Positions 5,916 to 12,105 of a stretch of DNA of 12,105 nucleotides are shown here, piece by piece (the first letter of the stretch is position 1; every line of letters starts with the position of its first letter). The stretch comes from Oleiagrimonas sp036379395 (GTDB lineage Bacteria; Pseudomonadota; Gammaproteobacteria; Xanthomonadales; Rhodanobacteraceae): the NCBI GenBank assembly GCA_036379395.1, contig DASVGR010000047.1, forward strand, positions 1 to 12,105, written 5' to 3'. The position numbers were made by a program, and so were the translations under genes. The notes below the pieces were generated by a model, which had not been told where the DNA came from, did not search any database, and saw nothing but the letters and a program-made list of their open reading frames with translations.

Positions 5916-6332
5916 TCAACGTACTACTGTAACGGGTACGTGTGAACGGGCGATGATGTCGCCGGAGACAGAGCCCAGCAACCAGCGCAGCAGGGCGCCG
6001 CGCTCGGTGTGGCCGATGACGATGTGGTCGATCTGATGCTCCTGGACCTGTGCCAGCAGCACGTCGCCGGGCGAGCCGTAGACGACTTCGGCGTCGAACA
6101 GTTCCTCGTCGCCGGAGGCCAGCGCGGCCAGCTCCTTTTTCAGTGTTTCGGCGTGCTGGGCGGTCTTGTCCGTCATCATGGCCGCGCATGCTTCGGGGCC
6201 GGCTTCGGTCACCTGCAATACCGACACCACATGCACATGGCCACCGCAGCAGCGCGCCAAGTCCAGCGCAAACTGGAATGAGCGCTTGGCCGTGTCGGAC
6301 CCGTCGTAGCCGACCAAAGTGTGTTTGATCAT
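5916..6332 (-). CDS. Universal stress protein, UspA family
   Basis: A 138-residue cytoplasmic single-domain Usp. The N-terminal strand KHTLVGYDGSDTAKR (3-17) has the conserved Asp10 and Ser12. The C-terminal nucleotide-binding segment GHTERGALLRWLLGSVS (107-123) keeps the last GS and SVS, but the second glycine of the usual G-2x-G-9x-G-S/T motif is Glu110, so ATP binding is plausible but not certain. The domain end HVPVTVV is typical. Usp proteins form dimers and aid survival under stress or low oxygen. The ATG at 6332 is chosen because GAGG lies 6 nt upstream and the protein then begins MIKH, as family members commonly do; an ATG two codons earlier directly abuts the Shine-Dalgarno. It is followed by the diiron gene on the same strand and divergent from a lipoprotein gene. 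The gap to the diiron gene contains an exact -35 TTGACA (5909-5904) but no good -10. Confidence 0.92.
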   Translation of the reverse strand: MIKHTLVGYDGSDTAKRSFQFALDLARCCGGHVHVVSVLQVTEAGPEACAAMMTDKTAQHAETLKKELAALASGDEELFDAEVVYGSPGDVLLAQVQEHQIDHIVIGHTERGALLRWLLGSVSGDIIARSHVPVTVVR

Positions 6333-6365
6333 GGGCATCCTCGTGTGCTGATTGTCTGTGCGGCC

Positions 6366-6396
6366 ATTATGCAGTGACAGCAGGGGGGGCTGGCAA
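6366..6396 (-). promoter_or_regulatory. Putative promoter of the universal stress protein gene
   Basis: On the minus strand TTGCCA (6396-6391, 5 of 6 matches to TTGACA) is followed by CATAAT (6371-6366, 5 of 6 matches to TATAAT). The spacer is 19 bp, longer than ideal, and contains a run of seven C (G at 6383-6389 on the plus strand). The leader would be about 30 nt. Confidence 0.4.
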
Positions 6397-6477
6397 CCTG
6401 AACGGATTGGCAGTGCGTGGTCGCGCATTCAGCCACACTCGTGGACACTTTGTCATTGAGTCATCGAGGGTGTTGCC

Positions 6478-6951
6478 ATGAACAAGCGGATTTTGACGAT
6501 ATTGGCTGGCACGAGTGTCGCTTTGACACTGGCCGCATGCTCGACCAGCCCGGACAAGCAGTCCAAGCCGGTCTACACCACGCCGGCGACATTGAGCTGC
6601 AAGATGACGTATTCGCTCAAGGGCTGGTCGATCATCTACAAGCATGCCGAAGGTGTCGGCACGGTCACCTGCGCCAATGGACAGTCGATGGCGGTCAAGC
6701 TGGAAGTGACCGGCGGCGGCCTCACGGCCGGCAAGTGGCATGTGGCCGACGGCAAGGGCACGTTCAGCGATGTGCACCAGATCAGCGACGTGCTGGGCAG
6801 CTATGCGCAAGGGAGCGCGCACGCCGGCGTGGTCCATTCCGGCTCGGCCCAGGTGCTGACCAAGGGGGAAGTGTCGCTGGCGCTGGCCGGCACGGGACGC
6901 GGCGTGGATCTGGGGGTGGATGCGGGCAAGTTCACCATCAGTCGCAGGTAA
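6478..6951 (+). CDS. Small lipoprotein of unknown function
   Basis: A 157-residue predicted lipoprotein: basic start MNKR, hydrophobic core at about 5-18, lipobox LAAC with the lipidated Cys at 21 and Ser at +2, which favours the outer membrane. The mature domain starts after a short polar linker (22-36). It contains Cys41 (LSCKM) and Cys65 (TVTCAN), which could form a disulphide in the periplasm. The rest is Gly-, Val- and Ser-rich with alternating patterns (GTFSDVHQI, GSYAQGSAHAG, GEVSLALAGTGRG, DLGVDAGKFTI), suggesting a beta-sheet fold. The layout loosely recalls the DUF992-like type of small envelope protein, but I cannot confirm that. The ATG at 6478 has GAGGG about 6-8 nt upstream. It is divergent from the universal stress gene and 54 bp before the membrane protein gene on the same strand. 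Confidence 0.8.
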   Translation: MNKRILTILAGTSVALTLAACSTSPDKQSKPVYTTPATLSCKMTYSLKGWSIIYKHAEGVGTVTCANGQSMAVKLEVTGGGLTAGKWHVADGKGTFSDVHQISDVLGSYAQGSAHAGVVHSGSAQVLTKGEVSLALAGTGRGVDLGVDAGKFTISRR

Positions 6952-6972
6952 GCCCCGCAAAGCCATGGCCGT

Positions 6973-6978
6973 TACACT
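6973..6978 (+). promoter_or_regulatory. -10-like element before the four-TM membrane protein gene
   Basis: TACACT matches the -10 consensus at 4 of 6 positions (T, A, A and the final T). It would give a leader of about 20 nt to the ATG at 7006. No clear -35 is present 17 bp upstream, so the gene might instead be read through from the lipoprotein gene. Confidence 0.25.
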
Positions 6979-7005
6979 GTGTGGTTTCGACATACGGTGA
7001 CGGCC

Positions 7006-7563
7006 ATGGCCGCTGATTCGATTTCTCCCACGCCGCCGCGGTTTCGCCTGCAACTGTGGCGCGTGGCGGTGTGGCTGGTGCTGCTGCTGGCCGTGTTCGG
7101 CATCCTCCAATACTGCGTGCACGGCTGGCATGTGGCGCAGGCGCTGCAGGCGCCGGGAAACAAGCATGCCCATGACGGCCTGATCGGCTTGCTGGTTTGG
7201 GATGTCGCCTATCTGGTGGGTGCCTGCATCACGCTGGCCGTGACAGCCAGCGCGCTGATGTGGCGAAGCTGGTCGCGCCGGGCGTTGCGCATCGTGGCGG
7301 TGATCTGGGCGCTGTGGTTTCTGGCCACCGGCATTTTGCTGGCGGCGCGGTATGTCGCCTATTTGCATCACAGCGAAGCGCTGCTGGATGGCCCGCAGTT
7401 GAGTGCGGCCGCGCGCGCGTTGCTTGATCGCGTGCACCGCAGTTACGAAGTGGGCATTGCCCTCAAGGCTGCCGCGGTGGTGGTGCTGGCCTGGCTGGCG
7501 TGGCGTTTGGGCATGCCGGCCGTGTGCGCGCAATTTGCCGGGCGTTCCAGCTTGCGCAAGTAA
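7006..7563 (+). CDS. Four-TM inner-membrane protein of unknown function
   Basis: A 185-residue protein with hydrophobic segments at about 19-37, 60-84, 94-116 and 149-168, separated by basic loops (RSWSRRALR at 87-95). Both ends are probably cytoplasmic. There is no recognisable catalytic or transport motif, and I do not recognise the family. The ATG at 7006 is used; a GTG nine codons earlier (6979) would add WFRHTVTA and has no better ribosome site, and the site before 7006 (GGTGAC) is weak too. It follows the lipoprotein gene by 54 bp and converges on the permease-peptidase gene, with a strong hairpin between their stops. Confidence 0.75.
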   Translation: MAADSISPTPPRFRLQLWRVAVWLVLLLAVFGILQYCVHGWHVAQALQAPGNKHAHDGLIGLLVWDVAYLVGACITLAVTASALMWRSWSRRALRIVAVIWALWFLATGILLAARYVAYLHHSEALLDGPQLSAAARALLDRVHRSYEVGIALKAAAVVVLAWLAWRLGMPAVCAQFAGRSSLRK

Positions 7564-7590
7564 GTTGCCGGCTGCGTGTCGGTGAATGGC

Positions 7591-7624
7591 GGCGGGCGAC
7601 CAACCCTCAGGTTGATCGCCCGCC
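7591..7624. terminator. Strong hairpin between convergent genes, probable bidirectional terminator
   Basis: Arms 7591-7605 (GGCGGGCGACCAACC) and 7610-7624 pair over 15 positions with a single C-A mismatch and a 4-nt loop (CTCA). It fills most of the 67-bp gap between the membrane protein stop (7563) and the permease-peptidase stop (7631). No long T tract follows on either side, so it may stop transcription inefficiently or protect 3' ends. Confidence 0.65.
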
Positions 7625-7630
7625 CTGGTC

Positions 7631-10600
7631 TTACCAGCTCACCAGCGCACGGTTGTCAGCCGAGTTCTTGTCGACCAGCTCGTTGTACGGGTCGATGCCG
7701 ACCTGGTACGGCTTGGCGTCGACGGTCAGCGTGATGGTGCTGTCACCGTCGGCCACTTTTTGCTTCTTGAGGTAGAGCACCGGCTCGTCGCCTTCCACGC
7801 CGTCCCTGGCCTTGCCGAACACGCCGATGGCGATCGGCAGGTTGAGCTTGGCGCGGGTCTGCTTGCCCTTGGCGTCGGCGTAGTACTTGGCCGCGTGCAA
7901 TTTCATGGTGACCTGGTACTTGCCGTCGGCCAGCTTCTTCGCCTTGGCCGAAACCACGCGGTTGTCGTACAGCGTGATGCGCCAGAACGAATCGTTGATG
8001 AGCTCGTTCCATTGCGGGCCGGCGACGGCCTTGATGTCGTTGATCAGGTCGAGTGAAGTGGGGTACGGCGGCTCCTTGAAGCGGTAGGTGTCGAGGAACG
8101 TGCGGATGGCCTGGTCGAGCTTGTCCTCGCCGATGTAATCCTGCAGCGCGTAGAAGATGACCGAGGCCTTGCGGTAGTGGATGTAGGGCTGGTTTTCGAC
8201 CTTGCCGAGCGGTGTTTCGCCGTTGCTGTCGGCCACGCGCTGGCGCAGGTAGTTGTCCAGTTCGTATTTCAGGAAGCGGCGCATGGCGTTGCTGCCGTAG
8301 CGGTGCTTCATGACCATCAGCGCCGAGTATTGCGCCAGCGATTCGCTGAGCACGGTGGCGCCCTGCATGTTCGCGCCGACCACCTGATGCGCCCACCACT
8401 GGTGCGCGATTTCATGCGAGGTGATGTAGTACGGATAGTCGATGCTGCCCTTGCCGCCCAGCTTGGCGATGAAGCCTGCGCTTTCGGAAAACGCGACCGT
8501 GCCGGGGAAGGATTGCGCGAACGCGCCGTCGAAGGCCGGGAACTCGATGATGCGCAGGTACTTGAACTGGTACGGCCCGAAATGCGTGGTGTAGTAGTCG
8601 AGCGCGTCGTGCGCCGCGCGCAGCATGTCGTTGACGTTCCACGCGTGCGCCGGGTTGTAGTACACGCTCACCGTCACGTCGTGCCACTTTTCGCGCTTGA
8701 CCGTCCACTTGCCGGACAGGAACGCGAAGAAATCCATGACCGGCGCGTGCGTCTGGTAGTGGTAGTAGTTGCGGCCGTCTTTTTGCCAGTGCTTCATCAG
8801 CTGGCCGGGCGCGATGGCGGTCTGGTCGCCAGCCGTGGACACCACGGTGTTGAACGAAATCCAGTCCGCGTCCTGGGCAATGTACGTGTTGGCGCGCTTG
8901 GCTGGATCTTCGCTCAGCAGCGGCATGCGCGGCTCGGGCTTGAGGCCGTACTTGCGCCGGTCCTTCTTGCTGGTGAGCTGGAAACCCTTGTTGTAGCCGA
9001 AGGTCGGCAGCTGCGGCACGTTGCTGGTCAAAAACGTGCCGTTGTGGACCAGGCGCATGTCCATGGCGGAAAGACTGTTGCCGAAGCCGTGCGCGGCGTA
9101 GTCGACGTCGAAGCGGTAGTGCATCGTGGCGCCTGGCGCCAGCGGCTGGTCGAGCCGGTAGATGCCAAAACCCAGGCGCGTGTCGTTCTTGAGTGTGCGA
9201 TGCGCCGGGAACGTGACATGCGTCGGCGGATTGTCCTGATCCCAGTTGACGTACAGCGTGTCGATCGGCTTGGCGGTCTTGTTGGTCAGCGTGAAATCGA
9301 ACTGCATGGCCAGTTTGCGCTGATGCGGGTAGATCGCCACCTTGGAATCGACCGCCGTGATGCGTGGTTGCGGCGCATCCGCGTACTTGGCGTAAAGCTT
9401 TTCGTAGTCGGCGCGATCCTGCTTGGCCTGGTCGCGCGTGACGTAGGTGTTGAGAACGTGGGTGTTGTAGTAAATCCACGAGCCGGTGGCCGCAAACGCC
9501 ACCACCAGCACGGCCAGGGTGATGGCCTGCGTGCGCCGGCGCACGCGCTTGCCGGCGTTGCGCCAACGCTTGCCACCGTCGGTGCCGCGTACCCAGAACA
9601 GCGTGGCCACGGCCAACAGGATGCCGGCGCCGAGTGCCCAGTACAGGTTGAACCACATCGCGCCGGTCAGGAAATGGCCCCAGCCGTTGAGGTCCGAATA
9701 CGGCGTGGACGGACCGCCGCCGTATCTGTACAGGTTGTCGTTCCAGTCCAGAAACGCCATCAGCGGCGTGGCCAGCAGATACGCGATGAACAGCCCGTAG
9801 CCGAGATACTTGTTGTCGGCCAGCACATGCAGCACCAGGCCGAGCAGGGCGATCAGCACGAAACCGATGGCGGCCAGCCCCAGGCCTTCGATGTACAGGC
9901 CGATCTGCAGGTGCGTATAGCCTTCAATCAACTGGTAGCCGATGGTCCAGATGGCGCCTGCGGCCAGAAAGATCAGCGTGATGAGGGCCAGCGAAGCGCC
10001 CTTGGACAGCAGCGATACCCACGACGGCGCCGGCGTGGCGTCGCTCACGGCATTGACACCCAGTTTGCGGTCGCGCCACACCAGCTCGCCGGCAAAGAAG
10101 ATCAGCACGATCAGCAGGAACAGCCCCATGGCGCCCTGGATGTTGGTGATCATCAGGCGCGTCAGCGGATAGACCGGCGTGCCGTAGACCTTGCCGCTCA
10201 GGGCCAGTATCACGCTCAGGATGGCCAGGCCCAGCAGCAGCATCAGCGGAAACAACACGCCGCGCAGCACGCCGACCATGTCGGTGCGTGTGGTCGAGAC
10301 AAACCGCACCCAATGCGCCGCGATGCCATGTCGTGCGGTGACCGCCGGCAGCGTCAGCGTGGTCGGCACGGCGTCGTGACGCACCTTGCGCCGGCGCCGT
10401 GGCCACCACTTGATGCGCAGGCCTTCGCGGTCGGGGCGGAACATCAGCGCGCCGCCGATGAGCAGTGCCACGCTGACGGCCAGCCAGATGAGCCGGTTGC
10501 CCAGCAGCACGCCGCTCAATGACGGCAATTGCGTGTTGAACGCATGCGCCGACCAGTAACGCACGATGGTGTGGATGGTGGCTCCGCCGTACGGGTCGAT

Positions 10601-11221
10601 CAGGCTGCCGAGCACGTGGTGGTGGATGCCGGCCGCGGTCAGTCCGGCGATGATTTGCAGCGCGAGCAGGGCGATGACGCCGACGAACACGGCAAACAGC
10701 GAGCGCGTGACCGCGGCCAGGCAAAACACCACGGCCGCCACCAGCAGCATGTTCGGCAGCGCCAGCACGGCGAAGCTCCACAGCCATGGCGCCAGCAGGG
10801 TCGGCCCCACGCGGGCGGCGTTGATCCATGGCATGAACGTGCCGAGCAGCATGCCGAACATGGCCGCCAGCAGCACCAGCACCGCGACGGCGAAGCCGGC
10901 GGCAAAACGGCCGCCCAGGTAGGCGCGGCGCGTGACCGGCGTGCTGAACAGCAAGTCGGACGTGTTGTGCTCGAAATCGCGCAGCAGTGCGCTGGCGATG
11001 AACGTGACGACGAACAGCGTGGCGTAGAACGCGAACGTGTTGGTCGTGCGCACGATGACGATCGGCGCGTTGATGAACACGTTGCCGGTCGCGCCGGCCG
11101 CCGAAACGGCGGGCGAGCTGATGAACGCGAAGCCACCGGCGAAGAACAGCACCAGAAAAATCCACAACGTCGGCGTCCTGAACTGCTGGCGCAGCTCGAA
11201 GCCGAAGATTTCCTTGAACAT
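7631..11221 (-). CDS. ABC-2 type permease fused to an M1-like zinc metallopeptidase
   Basis: A 1196-residue membrane fusion. Residues 1-265 form a first ABC-2 permease block with about six membrane segments (20-38, 63-82, 108-130, 147-170, 175-198, 240-260). After a basic linker (265-315) a second block covers about 321-545. A further basic stretch (KRWRNAGKRVRRR, 551-563) precedes a last TM at about 566-583. By the positive-inside rule the C-terminal domain (590-1196) then lies outside the cytoplasmic membrane. That domain resembles M1 (gluzincin) peptidases: HEIAH at 936-940 gives two zinc His and the general-base Glu937, Glu960 (LSESLAQY) is the likely third ligand, and Tyr1016 (HYRKASVIFYAL) is in the place of the catalytic Tyr. 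The GAMEN exopeptidase motif is replaced by GAFAQ (899-903), and the HExxH-to-Glu spacing is 19, not 18. GGAG lies 6 nt before the ATG, and the ATPase stop is 11 nt upstream, so the two are co-transcribed and likely form one transporter. The substrate is unknown. Confidence 0.9.
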   Translation of the reverse strand: MFKEIFGFELRQQFRTPTLWIFLVLFFAGGFAFISSPAVSAAGATGNVFINAPIVIVRTTNTFAFYATLFVVTFIASALLRDFEHNTSDLLFSTPVTRRAYLGGRFAAGFAVAVLVLLAAMFGMLLGTFMPWINAARVGPTLLAPWLWSFAVLALPNMLLVAAVVFCLAAVTRSLFAVFVGVIALLALQIIAGLTAAGIHHHVLGSLIDPYGGATIHTIVRYWSAHAFNTQLPSLSGVLLGNRLIWLAVSVALLIGGALMFRPDREGLRIKWWPRRRRKVRHDAVPTTLTLPAVTARHGIAAHWVRFVSTTRTDMVGVLRGVLFPLMLLLGLAILSVILALSGKVYGTPVYPLTRLMITNIQGAMGLFLLIVLIFFAGELVWRDRKLGVNAVSDATPAPSWVSLLSKGASLALITLIFLAAGAIWTIGYQLIEGYTHLQIGLYIEGLGLAAIGFVLIALLGLVLHVLADNKYLGYGLFIAYLLATPLMAFLDWNDNLYRYGGGPSTPYSDLNGWGHFLTGAMWFNLYWALGAGILLAVATLFWVRGTDGGKRWRNAGKRVRRRTQAITLAVLVVAFAATGSWIYYNTHVLNTYVTRDQAKQDRADYEKLYAKYADAPQPRITAVDSKVAIYPHQRKLAMQFDFTLTNKTAKPIDTLYVNWDQDNPPTHVTFPAHRTLKNDTRLGFGIYRLDQPLAPGATMHYRFDVDYAAHGFGNSLSAMDMRLVHNGTFLTSNVPQLPTFGYNKGFQLTSKKDRRKYGLKPEPRMPLLSEDPAKRANTYIAQDADWISFNTVVSTAGDQTAIAPGQLMKHWQKDGRNYYHYQTHAPVMDFFAFLSGKWTVKREKWHDVTVSVYYNPAHAWNVNDMLRAAHDALDYYTTHFGPYQFKYLRIIEFPAFDGAFAQSFPGTVAFSESAGFIAKLGGKGSIDYPYYITSHEIAHQWWAHQVVGANMQGATVLSESLAQYSALMVMKHRYGSNAMRRFLKYELDNYLRQRVADSNGETPLGKVENQPYIHYRKASVIFYALQDYIGEDKLDQAIRTFLDTYRFKEPPYPTSLDLINDIKAVAGPQWNELINDSFWRITLYDNRVVSAKAKKLADGKYQVTMKLHAAKYYADAKGKQTRAKLNLPIAIGVFGKARDGVEGDEPVLYLKKQKVADGDSTITLTVDAKPYQVGIDPYNELVDKNSADNRALVSW

Positions 11222-11232
11222 GGCGTTCTCCT

Positions 11233-12105
11233 TCAGGCCGCTTGCGCAGTGGCGGGAGCCGCGGCCTGCTGTCGCAGCTGGCCGAAGTAGACGTCTTCGA
11301 GATGCGGAGCCACGGCATTGAAACCTTCGCCCGGCGCGGTGTCGGACAGCACGTTGATGACCGTGGCGCCGGCCACCAGATGCGTCGACAGCACCTGCAT
11401 GTGGGCCTGGTAGGTGGCCAGTTCGGCCTTGTCGATGGTGCGTTGCCACACGCGGCCCGCCAGCGCCTGGATGGCCTCGTGCGGTTCGCCCGTCAGCAAT
11501 ACCTGGCCCTGGCTGATGATGGCCATGTGCGGGCACAGGTCGGTGACATCGGCCACGATGTGGGTGGACAGGATGACCACCACGCGTTCGCCGATCTCGG
11601 CCAGAAGATTCAGGAAGCGGTTGCGCTCGGCGGGGTCGAGGCCGGCGGTGGGTTCATCCACGATGACCAGCTTGGGGTCGCCGATCAGCGCCTGCGCGAT
11701 GCCGAAGCGCTGGCGCATGCCGCCTGAGAATCCGCCCAGCTTGCGCTTGCGCACGTCCCACAGGTTCACCTGCTTCAACAGCGCAGCAACGAGATCGCGG
11801 CGTTCGCCGCGGCGGGTCACGCCTTTCAATATCGCGAAGTGGTCCAGCATCGCCTCGGCACTGACCTTGGGATACACGCCGAATTCCTGTGGCAGGTAGC
11901 CGAGCACGCGACGCGTGGCGGGCTTGTCCGCCAGCACGTCGATGTCATCGAGCTTGATGCTGCCCGAATCGGGGTCCTGCAGCGTCGCGATCGTCCGCAT
12001 CAGCGAAGACTTGCCGGCCCCGTTCGGCCCCAGCAACCCGAACATGCCATTGGGGATGTCCAGCGACACGTTGTTCAACGCGCGCACCCCATTCGGATAG
12101 GTCTT
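11233..12105 (-). CDS. ABC transporter ATP-binding protein, partner of the permease-peptidase (5' end beyond the window)
   Basis: The last 290 residues of an ABC ATPase of the ABC-2 exporter class. The frame stays open to the right edge (visible start KTYPNGVRALNNVSL), so only the first few residues and the start codon are missing. Counting from the first visible residue: Walker A GPNGAGKS 26-33, Q-loop Gln73 (YLPQEFG), signature FSGGM 126-130 in place of LSGGQ, Walker B and catalytic Glu VIVDEP 147-152, D-loop GLDP 155-158, H-loop His182 (STHIV). A C-terminal extension of about 80 residues follows, with an Ala-rich end. All catalytic residues are present, so it should hydrolyse ATP and drive the adjacent permease. 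The stop is 11 nt before the permease start, whose ribosome site begins directly after the stop codon, suggesting translational coupling. Confidence 0.93.
   Translation of the reverse strand, partial: KTYPNGVRALNNVSLDIPNGMFGLLGPNGAGKSSLMRTIATLQDPDSGSIKLDDIDVLADKPATRRVLGYLPQEFGVYPKVSAEAMLDHFAILKGVTRRGERRDLVAALLKQVNLWDVRKRKLGGFSGGMRQRFGIAQALIGDPKLVIVDEPTAGLDPAERNRFLNLLAEIGERVVVILSTHIVADVTDLCPHMAIISQGQVLLTGEPHEAIQALAGRVWQRTIDKAELATYQAHMQVLSTHLVAGATVINVLSDTAPGEGFNAVAPHLEDVYFGQLRQQAAAPATAQAA

Noticed and set aside
5906..5919. FNR/Anr-like site TCAATCCGGATCAA near the end of the universal stress protein gene
   Set aside because: Only one half matches TTGAT-N4-ATCAA; the other has two mismatches. 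It also overlaps the stop codon of the universal stress gene, so it is probably chance.
6965..7000. Eleven-residue reading frame (MAVTLCGFDIR) ending 5 nt before the four-TM gene, with GGCCATGGCC-like sequence at both starts
   Set aside because: It is too short to judge, has no ribosome site, and could lie partly upstream of transcription if the -10-like TACACT is used. The shared motif is only about 10 bp and self-complementary.
8177..10522. A 781-codon open frame on the plus strand inside the permease-peptidase gene
   Set aside because: Its product is a His/Gln/Arg/Val-rich sequence with no domain, antisense to conserved permease and HExxH coding sequence. The long frame results from codon bias.
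11222..11536. N-terminal extension of the permease-peptidase frame by 105 codons
   Set aside because: This part overlaps the ABC ATPase gene in another frame. The ATG at 11221 has an ideal GGAG and starts a typical permease N-terminus.
1..12105. Search for CRISPR arrays, insertion sequences, integrases, toxin-antitoxin pairs, tRNA or rRNA
   Set aside because: I saw no spaced direct repeats, transposase or recombinase motifs, or RNA gene structure. Base composition and gene style are even throughout apart from the short AT-rich gap at about 4900-4950.

Overview
The window is a compact stretch of ordinary-looking chromosome from a GC-rich Gram-negative bacterium. Outer-membrane-type lipoproteins, Shine-Dalgarno-led genes, a SlyD homologue with a His-rich tail, a DeaD/CsdA helicase and a diiron ferritin-like protein suggest a gammaproteobacterium of the Xanthomonadales (Rhodanobacteraceae/Xanthomonadaceae type). 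That placement is inferred from protein style, not from a marker gene. I see no mobile element, tRNA, rRNA or CRISPR array.

Layout: (1) 1-1799, minus: DEAD-box RNA helicase of the DeaD/CsdA type, 3' end cut by the left edge. (2) 1896-2303, minus: small secreted protein with two EF-hand loops. (3) 2528-3760, plus: 12-TM major facilitator transporter resembling the sialate/lactate:H+ symporter group. (4) 3817-4302, plus: SlyD-type FKBP prolyl isomerase. (5) 4333-4866, minus: NlpC/P60 cysteine-peptidase lipoprotein. (6) 4997-5818, minus: ferritin-like diiron protein. (7) 5916-6332, minus: universal stress protein, upstream of and in line with gene 6. (8) 6478-6951, plus: small lipoprotein of unknown function. 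(9) 7006-7563, plus: four-TM membrane protein of unknown function. (10) 7631-11221, minus: 1196-residue fusion of a two-block ABC-2 permease with a C-terminal M1-like zinc metallopeptidase. (11) 11233-12105, minus: its ABC ATPase, 5' end cut by the right edge.

The clearest functional unit is genes 11 and 10. The ATPase is followed 11 nt later by a permease that carries its own extracytoplasmic peptidase-like domain. The universal stress protein and diiron protein form a second, looser pair. The rest are individual housekeeping or envelope genes (RNA remodelling, protein folding, peptidoglycan cleavage, uptake).

No intergenic gap exceeds 300 bp. The longest (2304-2527) separates the divergent EF-hand and transporter genes. 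Several short gaps hold inverted repeats: a 16-bp operator-like palindrome, two leader hairpins that include a Shine-Dalgarno sequence, an inverted repeat in front of the helicase, and a strong hairpin between convergent genes 9 and 10. I find no convincing new defence or mobile system. The most notable items are the divergent active site of the permease-peptidase fusion and the leader structures.
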